A DNA stretch of 58,836 nucleotides, taken from NCBI GenBank assembly GCA_947386115.1, contig CANDNO010000010.1, positions 1 to 58,836 of the forward strand, in the 5' to 3' direction. The DNA comes from an uncultured Muribaculaceae bacterium. GTDB taxonomy: Bacteria > Bacteroidota > Bacteroidia > Bacteroidales > Muribaculaceae. The notes under the pieces were generated by a model that saw only the letters and a program-made list of their open reading frames with translations, was not told where the DNA came from and searched no databases. How positions within the stretch are numbered: position 1 is the stretch's first letter; each line of letters begins with the position of its first letter. The translations under genes and the position numbers were made by a program. This document shows positions 52,005-58,836 of this stretch, one piece after another.

Positions 52005-52970
52005 TCAATCCATTCCATCCATTGTCTCGATAAGACCGTCGGGGGTGTAATGAAGTTCGCGCACCTTGAGGCTACGCAGCCATGTACGACCACCCGATGG
52101 CACGCTGTCATGATAGAACAGGAACCAACGACCTTTATATTCAATGATGCTGTGATGGGTAGTCCATCCTACTACAGGTGTCAGTATCACCCCCTTGAAT
52201 GTAAACGGGCCATAAGGATTGTCACCGGTAGCGTAGCAAAGGAAATGCGAATCGCCCGTAGAGTATGACAGATAATACTTGCCATTGTATTTATGCATCC
52301 AGCTGGCTTCGAAGAAGCGGTGCGGGTCATCGGCGCTCAACTCTTTTCCATCCTCGCCGAGGATTATTACAGGGCGGGGCTCCTCGGCAAACTGTAGCAT
52401 GTCGGGCGCCAGACGCACTACGCGCGAAGGTAAGGCTTTCTCTTTACCCTCGGGCAGATGGGCGTTTTCAAGCGCTTTGTTATCGGCGTAACGCTGCAGC
52501 TGACCGCCCCACAATCCGCCAAAGTAGATATAGTATTCATCGCCATCTTTGAAAACGCATGGATCAATCGAATAGCTGCCACGCATAGGGTCGGGCTGAG
52601 GAATGAACGGTCCCTCGGGCGAATTGGCAATAGCCACACCCATACGGAATATATCGTTGCGGTCCTTCAACGGGAAGTACATATAATACTTGCCGTCTTT
52701 CTCGGCAACATCACAGTCCCAGAGCTGACGTCCGGCCCAAGGTACATCGTCGACATCAAGCACTTTGCCGTGGTCGACAATTTCGCCCTCGAGAGGATCA
52801 ACTGTCGAGAACACATGATAGTCCTTCATATCGAAATGGTCGCCATTGTCATTCTCTTCAATACCGCTCTCACGGTCGTGAGAAGGATAGATAAATATAC
52901 GACCGTTAAAAACATGAACTGAGGGGTCGGCCATATAGTCGCCGGGTACTAAATATCGAGGAGTGCTCAT
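52005..52970 (-). CDS. GH43 beta-xylosidase/alpha-L-arabinofuranosidase, cytoplasmic type
   Basis: This 321-residue single-domain five-bladed beta-propeller enzyme has no signal peptide. The GH43 triad is visible: base Asp15 in MADPSVHV, pKa-modulating Asp135 in YSIDPCVF and acid Glu220 in RFFEASWMH. The overall form (YPSHDRESG, QLWDCDVAEKDGKYYMYFP, HHSIIEYKGRWFLFYHD) resembles GH43 subfamily 1 enzymes, which release xylose and sometimes arabinose from short oligosaccharides. A cytoplasmic site fits the GPH transporter upstream in the same cluster. It precedes GH67 by 26 bases. Confidence 0.9.
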   Translation of the reverse strand: MSTPRYLVPGDYMADPSVHVFNGRIFIYPSHDRESGIEENDNGDHFDMKDYHVFSTVDPLEGEIVDHGKVLDVDDVPWAGRQLWDCDVAEKDGKYYMYFPLKDRNDIFRMGVAIANSPEGPFIPQPDPMRGSYSIDPCVFKDGDEYYIYFGGLWGGQLQRYADNKALENAHLPEGKEKALPSRVVRLAPDMLQFAEEPRPVIILGEDGKELSADDPHRFFEASWMHKYNGKYYLSYSTGDSHFLCYATGDNPYGPFTFKGVILTPVVGWTTHHSIIEYKGRWFLFYHDSVPSGGRTWLRSLKVRELHYTPDGLIETMDGMD

Positions 52971-53009
52971 TTTTGTTAATTTTATGTGTTGAAATTATTT
53001 TATTAAATA

Positions 53010-55676
53010 TCATTTGGCGGTGGCGTATAAGCCTACCATCGTGCCGGTAAAATTATCGGATGTAAGAGTGCTGAGCAAGTCGGCCGAGACGGTTTCCTCT
53101 ACCTCGGCAAGCTTTTCGCTGTCATGACCGTAGGCGAAACGATACTTCCCGTCGCCATTTATATTCACGTTGAAGCATACCGGCTTATCGGCCGAGGCCA
53201 AATCGTACTCTTTGTCGGTAACAATGTTATTATTACTGCAAGCACGGAGTCTCACACATGGCTCACCGGCTCCGTTGACCGAACGTCCGAAAAGAACGTA
53301 CGTATCATCATCATGAAATATCATAAGTCCGGCAATATCATCGGGACATTTACCGTCGAAACGGTCAAGGGTAGTCGAAATGCTGAATGCATTTTCCGTT
53401 GCCCAACGGCCTACCGCCGATGGTGACGAGCTGTCGGGCAGGCCATTGTAGGCAGCAGCCATTTCAAGTTTACCGTTTGAAACATTATAGCGCGAGAGTT
53501 GCTGATTGCGAATGAAGAACGCATCGTTGGCAAGCCCCTTTTCATCCCATAGGGCCACACTCTCTCCATTGCCGCCACGGTAAGGAATGGGAGCGTCACC
53601 ACCCACTATCACCGGCTGTCCGGCACTCCAGTCGACCGGGAGGATGAATGTTTCACGTCCGCAGATGTCATGACCGCCACTGTAGGGTCTCACGGCCAGG
53701 AAAACTGCATACCAGTCTCCATCGGGGGTACTTACAAGGTCGGCATGACCGGTGCAAGTCACCGGGAAATTCTCGGCCGACGGGGCTTTAAGAATAGGAT
53801 TGACAGGACAGGGTGTAAACTTGCCGCGTGGAGAATCACTCACCAGTACAACTTCGCTATGGTTAGCGCTCGTTCCACCCTCGGCGCACATAAGATAGTA
53901 TTTATCTCCTACATGATACAGATGCGGTCCTTCAATCCACACGGGATTTTCCTCCGGTACGATACCGCCGTCAAGAACGCAAACCGGTTCTCCTACTACA
54001 CGGTCATTGGCCCAGTCAAACTCGTGCATGAATATGGCTCTATGTCCTTCGTAACGCGGTGTCCCCACCGGGCTGTCATTGTTCACTATGTAAGCCTTGC
54101 CGTCGGTATCAAACAGTATGCTCGGGTCGATGCCGCCAACTTGAGGCAACCATACGGGATCACTCCATACTCCCGACTTGGGATCATCGGTAGTAACATA
54201 GAACGTGCCGCCATTATTCCTCACAAGAGTTGTTATCATGTAAAACTTGCCATTGGCTGGATTGTAAGAAATATCAGGAGCATAAATACCGTCTCTTATT
54301 TCAGCCTCACCGGGCAGGAAAAGCTGTGACTGGCGATTGAGAACAAAGCCCAGGCGCGTCCAGTTTTTCAAATCGGTACTGTGCCAGATGGGTACACCGG
54401 GGAAATAAGAGAACGACGAGTTGACAAGATAATAGTCCTCCCCTACTCTCACGATGCTTGGATCGGGGTGACAGCCTGGCAAGAGCGGATTGGCGACAGA
54501 TTCATCGGCCGTCAAACCTTCGGGTACGAGCGGCGTGTAACTGAACTCTGAGAAAACAGCCTTGCGGGGCTGCGTGTATTCTTTAAGGAACGGTTTTACA
54601 TTGTATTCACGGTCAAACAGGAGTGGATAATCCTTGCGACCTTTCACCGGCCAGTTATTTTTCCAAGAATCGCTGTCACACAAACCCCATGCACACACGC
54701 GGGTGATATCATCACTATGGCGCATGAGAATATCAAACACACGCGACATGCGCTTGTTCCATTGATTATCGACATCGACGGGCAACGAATCGGCATAGGG
54801 ATTCATTCCGTTCTTAAACGAGACAGTGTCGGCGATATTGGCAAATTCATGAATGGTCGGGAGCACCGACATATCCAGCTCGGTAATCATTACCTTGCAG
54901 CCGGTCGATGCAAAAGCATCAATTGATTTTTCAAACTGACGGAAATCTGGGTAGTCGATACCCATGTGACCCTGCATTCCTATCGCATCGATTTGCAACC
55001 CCTCGGCTTTCATCTCGTTGACGAGATTTACATAAGCGTTGCGACGGCCGGGCACGTTCATGCCATAGTCGTTGATATATAGTTCGGCGTCGGGATCGGC
55101 TTCATGCGCATACTTGAAAGCCAGTTTTATAAAGTCCTCACCGAGAATCTCATAGAATTTGCTCTTGCGGTAGCTTCCATCCTCCACAATCGCCTCGTTG
55201 ACAACATCCCAGCCATTGACACGTCCTTTATAACGGCCCACGATGGTGTGTATATGCGACTTCATTCGTTCTTTCAAAGTCTCGGCATCGACCTGGTTGC
55301 CCAAACTGTCGACAAAGAACCATGGCGCACACTGAGAATGCCATACGAGACAATGCCCGACGATAAACATATTGTTCCGTTCTCCGAATTCCACGAAGCG
55401 GTCGGCATCGTCCCAGAAATAACGGTTCTCCTCGGGATGGATTTTCTCACATTTCATGTCATCCTCGGCCACGATGGAATTGAAATGACGCGAGGCAACC
55501 GAAGCACCCACCGAATCGGCCCCGGTGTAGTGGCCGTTGTTAAGCGCTACCCCCATCAGGAACCGGCCATCGAAAGCATCTTTCAGCGGCATCTCGGCCG
55601 AGAGATCGCTCTTGGGCGATGAGCAGGAACAAATAGCAATCGTTGCGATAAGCGGTGTTATAAGTTTCTTAATCAT
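53010..55676 (-). CDS. bifunctional GH10 endo-xylanase - GH43 fusion lipoprotein
   Basis: This 888-residue exported enzyme is counted from the ATG at 55676. An upstream in-frame start at 55772 would overlap the transporter gene and bury the signal peptide MIKKLITPLIATIAICSCSS, whose lipobox Cys is 16 or 18. GH10 (about 30-375) carries acid/base Glu161 in WDVVNEAI and nucleophile Glu267 in MITELDMS. GH43 starts near residue 396 with HPDPSIVRVGEDYYLVNSSF (Asp405) and shows APDISY, GGIDPSILFD and WIEGPHLY, then a C-terminal beta-sandwich. One protein could cut xylan and trim side chains or ends. It begins four bases after the transporter stop. Confidence 0.9.
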   Translation of the reverse strand: MIKKLITPLIATIAICSCSSPKSDLSAEMPLKDAFDGRFLMGVALNNGHYTGADSVGASVASRHFNSIVAEDDMKCEKIHPEENRYFWDDADRFVEFGERNNMFIVGHCLVWHSQCAPWFFVDSLGNQVDAETLKERMKSHIHTIVGRYKGRVNGWDVVNEAIVEDGSYRKSKFYEILGEDFIKLAFKYAHEADPDAELYINDYGMNVPGRRNAYVNLVNEMKAEGLQIDAIGMQGHMGIDYPDFRQFEKSIDAFASTGCKVMITELDMSVLPTIHEFANIADTVSFKNGMNPYADSLPVDVDNQWNKRMSRVFDILMRHSDDITRVCAWGLCDSDSWKNNWPVKGRKDYPLLFDREYNVKPFLKEYTQPRKAVFSEFSYTPLVPEGLTADESVANPLLPGCHPDPSIVRVGEDYYLVNSSFSYFPGVPIWHSTDLKNWTRLGFVLNRQSQLFLPGEAEIRDGIYAPDISYNPANGKFYMITTLVRNNGGTFYVTTDDPKSGVWSDPVWLPQVGGIDPSILFDTDGKAYIVNNDSPVGTPRYEGHRAIFMHEFDWANDRVVGEPVCVLDGGIVPEENPVWIEGPHLYHVGDKYYLMCAEGGTSANHSEVVLVSDSPRGKFTPCPVNPILKAPSAENFPVTCTGHADLVSTPDGDWYAVFLAVRPYSGGHDICGRETFILPVDWSAGQPVIVGGDAPIPYRGGNGESVALWDEKGLANDAFFIRNQQLSRYNVSNGKLEMAAAYNGLPDSSSPSAVGRWATENAFSISTTLDRFDGKCPDDIAGLMIFHDDDTYVLFGRSVNGAGEPCVRLRACSNNNIVTDKEYDLASADKPVCFNVNINGDGKYRFAYGHDSEKLAEVEETVSADLLSTLTSDNFTGTMVGLYATAK

Positions 55677-55680
55677 GTTT

Positions 55681-57093
55681 TTAAGCTGATTTGTGTCTTT
55701 GTTCAATTTCTGAATTAATTTTATCGATGCGGTCATCGTCAAGCTCATAGCGAGAGATAATATACATAGCAAGCACCAAGAGTATGGCCGGTATTACCGA
55801 TACGAGCCATAGAATGCCCTGCTGGGCGAAGGCCGACTGTGACGCGGCGTCCTTGTTGAATCCCACATAAGCGAGGACGAGACCCGGCACAACACCTCCG
55901 AGAGCCATACCGGCCTTGTAGAAGATTCCGGTCAACGCATTGACTATGCCCGAGATGCGCTTGCCATGGGTGTACTCGCCATACGAAATTACTTCGGGAA
56001 CAAGCGCCCACATATAGCCCGTGGCGACAATAACACCTGTCGACTTGATGAACTGTGCTACATACACAAGCCACATCTGTGTTTTAAGCGCATCGATCAT
56101 AGAGATGGCATAAAGCATCGCCATACCCACGATTGCCGTTACGAGGAAAATATAGAACATGCCCTTCTTGCCTACGAGTTTCTTGATGGCCGGAATCATT
56201 GGCATGAATATGAAAGCCGGGATAGAGCCGAGTCCCATGAAAATAGAGAGATTGTCGGCATTACCATGGAGATTATAATTGATATAATATGCACCGGCGG
56301 CATTTCCTATTGCCATCATCGCGAAGGCGGTAATGAAGAAATAGGCAAGAACTCGAAGCGGGCGGTTGTGAACAAATTCAAGCCAAAGGTCCGATACCTT
56401 TACGTTTTCGGTCTCTCGCGTATCCATTACTACACGCTCACGGCACTGCGAGAAACAGAAAATGAGCAGCGCCAATCCGGCCACCCCATAAATAGCCATG
56501 GTGACGAGCCACGCGCTGTCGCTCGTCGAGAGGTCTTCGGTCTCGGTAGGATCAAAATACTTAAGTACATAGGGAATACCCATGCCCACAGCAAGACCGC
56601 CTACATTGGCCATAAACATACGCACGGAGGTGAGAATCGTAATCTCGCCGGTATCGCGGGTAAGTGAAGCGTTCAACGCACCGTAGGGCACATTTACCAG
56701 CGTATAACACATCGACAGGCCCACGTAAGTTACATAGGCATACAGCAAAGAGCCTGTGAATCCGTTCCAGAAACAGAGCAGCGCGAAAGCGGTAAGTGGA
56801 ATACCTCCAAGGATAAGATACGCGCGATACTTGCCGAGGCGAGGATTATGCTTATCGACAAACGCTCCTACCAGCGGGTCCCAGATTACGTCGACTATCC
56901 TGACGATCAGAAACATCACGGCTGCCACTTCGGGAGCAAGACCGTAAACATTGGTATAGAAAAACAACAGGTACATACTGATTGTCTGATAGATAAGATT
57001 CTGAGCGAGGTCGCCCGAACCAAAACCTATACGCTGCAACCAGTTGAGTTTATAGAAGCCCTTGCTTTGGGCCTGCGTGAGAGTTTTTTCCAT
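55681..57093 (-). CDS. GPH-family symporter, probable xylo-oligosaccharide importer
   Basis: This 470-residue inner-membrane protein with about 12 helices belongs to the GPH/MelB-type family: LQRIGFGSGDLAQNLIYQTI, RIVDVIWDPLVGAFVDKHNP, RLGKYRAYLILGG and ALVPEVISYGEYTHGKRISG. It lies between an esterase and the GH10-GH43 gene with gaps of nine and four bases, so uptake of xylo-oligosaccharides is the natural inference. It is a different paralogue from the transporter at 47595, as the two differ along most of their length. No SusC/D pair accompanies this cluster inside the window. Confidence 0.92.
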   Translation of the reverse strand: MEKTLTQAQSKGFYKLNWLQRIGFGSGDLAQNLIYQTISMYLLFFYTNVYGLAPEVAAVMFLIVRIVDVIWDPLVGAFVDKHNPRLGKYRAYLILGGIPLTAFALLCFWNGFTGSLLYAYVTYVGLSMCYTLVNVPYGALNASLTRDTGEITILTSVRMFMANVGGLAVGMGIPYVLKYFDPTETEDLSTSDSAWLVTMAIYGVAGLALLIFCFSQCRERVVMDTRETENVKVSDLWLEFVHNRPLRVLAYFFITAFAMMAIGNAAGAYYINYNLHGNADNLSIFMGLGSIPAFIFMPMIPAIKKLVGKKGMFYIFLVTAIVGMAMLYAISMIDALKTQMWLVYVAQFIKSTGVIVATGYMWALVPEVISYGEYTHGKRISGIVNALTGIFYKAGMALGGVVPGLVLAYVGFNKDAASQSAFAQQGILWLVSVIPAILLVLAMYIISRYELDDDRIDKINSEIEQRHKSA

Positions 57094-57102
57094 GATATCG
57101 GT

Positions 57103-58752
57103 TTATTTCTTCAACTTTTTTGATTCCAAGACTATCGAAGCGGCACGCACACCGGGCGTTTTTTTATCCAGCGGGTGTATATCGTTCCACTCTCCTAAAT
57201 CGGCATTCGGCACGAGCCATGTATTGGTGCTCATCTCTATCGCTTTGCGTTGCTGTTGCCGCATTTCATCCCAGGCTTTACGACCTTCTACATCCGATTT
57301 ATGCAGAAAATCGGCCAACTCGACTATGTAGAATGGCATGTCGGGGTCGTCCCAAGATTGGCGCCAGTTGTCAATCATATTTACAAGCAGATCGGCGTAC
57401 ATATTGCGACGCGATACATTTGATTCACCCTGATACCACAACACGCCCGACACAGACATCTTGCTGAGCGGGGCTATCATCTTGTTGTAAAGCACAGTGG
57501 GTACATAGCAATAAAATTCCATAGCGGGCCCATGGGGCATCACGGCGCCACGGCGGTACTTCCACTCGCCCGAGAGATCGATAACAGTGTCGGCCGATAT
57601 AAATTTATAGGACTTCTCCGAGACAAACTCGGGATATCCGTTCTGACTTATAAGCCTTACGGTCACCTGGTTGTCACCGGTCTTGACAAGTTTGCCCGGT
57701 ACATTATAGATACGGGGCGGGTATTGATAACCTGTAGTTCCTACAAACGTGCCGTTGAAAAACACCGAGTCGGCATCGACAAGACAACCAAGGCGCAAAA
57801 CGGCATCTTTTCCGGCAACATCGGCAGGCACATTGATCGATTTACGGAACCAATGAGAACCGTTTATGGCATTCAGTCCGTCGCTACCCCAAGAGTTACG
57901 AGACTCGCCATAACTGCCGGGCAGCACAACCGTATCCCAATCGCTGTCATCAATGTCTGAGTCAAACCACTTGACATCGCTGTTGACTCCGGGGTCACCG
58001 GCCCATAGGGCAGCATTCCAGCGAGCATAATTCTCATTTTCAAGCTGTTTTATACGATTTCGATAGCCCTCGTCATCATAAATACGGAGCTGAGAAAGAG
58101 CCATAGGATAATCGGCGAGGAACTCACGTGATGTCCACGCCTCGACAGGTGTACCGCCCCAGCTACTGTTGATTATACCTACGGGAACTCCCGTGCGGGC
58201 ATTCAGTTCCTTGGCAAAGAAATAGCCGATAGCGCTGAAATTCAAAGCGTCGGAGGGTGTAACGCTACTCCAGTTACCAGGAGCATTATCCTCGCCGGTG
58301 TTGAACGAGAACTCTTTCTTTACATTGAACTGACGTATAGCATCGTTGGAATATGACGCGACTTCATCGGCAAACACTTCTGTCACACGCCTCACGGGAA
58401 GCTCCATATTGGACTGTCCCGAGCAGATAAACAGATCGCCCGACAGGACATTGTCGAGAACTACATCATTGACAGTTATTGTGTAAGGGCCTCCTGGTTT
58501 AAGCGCGGGCAGAGAGAGCTGCCAGTAGCCCGAGGCATCGGCAGTAACTTTCACTTTGCTCTTGTTGCAAACTGCCGTAACCTCTTCTCCCGGGTCGGCT
58601 TTGCCCCAGAGCCTTACATTCTCGCCTCGCTGCACAACCATGCCCGGGGCAAGCACATCGGGAAGCGTCACTTTTGCATCGGCCTGCTGCACGGCCAATC
58701 CCGATAGTATCAAAAAAGCTATTTTGTATATCTTCATATTATTTGTATTCAT
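57103..58752 (-). CDS. SGNH-family carbohydrate acetylesterase with inserted jelly roll
   Basis: This 549-residue exported SASA-type esterase starts MNTNNMKIYK; an ATG at 58737 (MKIYK) is equally possible, and both give the same signal peptide core. An N-terminal beta domain precedes block I CSGQSNM with nucleophile Ser114, NSSWGGTPVEAW and WYQGESN, with Asp/His near the C terminus in NDIHPLDKK. A GH2-like jelly roll (about 265-390; WDTVVLPGSYGES, WFRKSINVP, VFFNGTFVGTTGY) is inserted in the hydrolase, as in other Bacteroidetes sialate O-acetylesterase relatives. Beside xylan genes, acetylxylan de-esterification is likely. It is the first gene of the cluster. Confidence 0.87.
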   Translation of the reverse strand: MNTNNMKIYKIAFLILSGLAVQQADAKVTLPDVLAPGMVVQRGENVRLWGKADPGEEVTAVCNKSKVKVTADASGYWQLSLPALKPGGPYTITVNDVVLDNVLSGDLFICSGQSNMELPVRRVTEVFADEVASYSNDAIRQFNVKKEFSFNTGEDNAPGNWSSVTPSDALNFSAIGYFFAKELNARTGVPVGIINSSWGGTPVEAWTSREFLADYPMALSQLRIYDDEGYRNRIKQLENENYARWNAALWAGDPGVNSDVKWFDSDIDDSDWDTVVLPGSYGESRNSWGSDGLNAINGSHWFRKSINVPADVAGKDAVLRLGCLVDADSVFFNGTFVGTTGYQYPPRIYNVPGKLVKTGDNQVTVRLISQNGYPEFVSEKSYKFISADTVIDLSGEWKYRRGAVMPHGPAMEFYCYVPTVLYNKMIAPLSKMSVSGVLWYQGESNVSRRNMYADLLVNMIDNWRQSWDDPDMPFYIVELADFLHKSDVEGRKAWDEMRQQQRKAIEMSTNTWLVPNADLGEWNDIHPLDKKTPGVRAASIVLESKKLKK

Positions 58753-58785
58753 ACAGTTTCACATGCAGTGCCTTGAAATCGTCAA

Positions 58786-58833
58786 TGCAGGTTCAACTGG
58801 CAAGTGCAAAATTAGCGATTTGTTTGAAGAATT
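58786..58833 (-). repeat. 48-bp terminal repeat, right copy, with promoter-like box
   Basis: This is the exact reverse complement of 1-48. The minus strand reads TAATTTTG at 58814-58807, pointing into the esterase gene whose start lies about 55 bases further. It could thus serve as the promoter of the xylan cluster. The match may continue beyond the window, since both copies run into its edges. Confidence 0.85.
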
Positions 58834-58836
58834 CGG

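Noticed and set aside
55677-55772. Upstream start for the GH10-GH43 gene adding 32 residues
   Set aside because: It would overlap the transporter gene and place the lipoprotein signal peptide internally; the ATG at 55676 gives a clean lipobox.
1-58836. Complete circular or linear mobile element implied by terminal inverted repeats
   Set aside because: The window carries carAB and dnaK and no integrase, transposase, replication or conjugation gene; the repeats alone do not make it a mobile element.
1-58836. CRISPR arrays, tRNA, rRNA or insertion sequences
   Set aside because: No regularly spaced repeats, no tRNA cloverleaf signature and no transposase-like frame was noticed on either strand; short RNAs could still be missed by eye.

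Overview
The window is chromosomal DNA from a gut-type member of the order Bacteroidales. The evidence is the SusC/SusD pair, SusD-style lipoproteins, FecR/ECF and AraC regulators beside glycan genes, and the Bacteroidetes -7 promoter box TAnnTTTG ahead of many transcription units. A Muribaculaceae-like or other Prevotella/Bacteroides relative is plausible, but the family cannot be fixed from the sequence alone.

Layout. (1) Positions 1-7002 hold housekeeping genes: carA-carB (carbamoyl phosphate synthase), a YraN-family gene and dnaK. (2) Positions 7020-7953 hold a small toxin-antitoxin remnant, consisting of an intact small partner and a deleted, frameshifted zeta-like toxin, bracketed by two identical 39-bp terminator hairpins. 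(3) Positions 7973-24487 (minus strand) form a tightly packed eight-gene operon with no SusC/SusD. It encodes two GH2 enzymes, a GH3 with PA14, a DUF4886-GH3 fusion, a CE7-like esterase, an alpha-galactosidase-like protein, a secreted FAD oxidoreductase and a DUF4832-type putative glycosidase. A FecR anti-sigma factor and an ECF sigma factor lie just upstream (24604-26193). (4) Positions 26536-50210 are a beta-mannan utilisation locus: GH36 alpha-galactosidase (minus strand), a divergent AraC regulator with an SGNH esterase, a GH5_7-type mannanase, then a ten-gene operon (SusC, SusD, two surface glycan-binding proteins, GH26, GH3, GH26, GH130, GPH transporter, mannobiose 2-epimerase). (5) Positions 50245-58752 (minus strand) are a glucuronoxylan cluster: SGNH esterase, GPH transporter, GH10-GH43 fusion, GH43 and a short GH67.

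How the genes work together. Surface mannanases and SusC/D would take up galactoglucomannan fragments. GH36 removes galactose, GH3 removes glucose and esterases remove acetyl groups. The second GH26 releases mannobiose, the transporter imports it, the epimerase makes mannosyl-glucose and GH130 phosphorolyses that to mannose-1-phosphate and glucose. A repeated ATAGTATC-type element, in 21-bp-spaced direct pairs at two of the sites, lies a near-constant distance upstream of the -7 box of GH36, GH5 and SusC. It is a good candidate operator for the AraC regulator. The minus-strand operon has a different gene mix and looks aimed at a different, perhaps small, acetylated glycoside containing glucuronic acid and galactose.

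The two window ends carry the same 48-bp sequence in inverted orientation, each containing an inward-facing TAATTTTG box.
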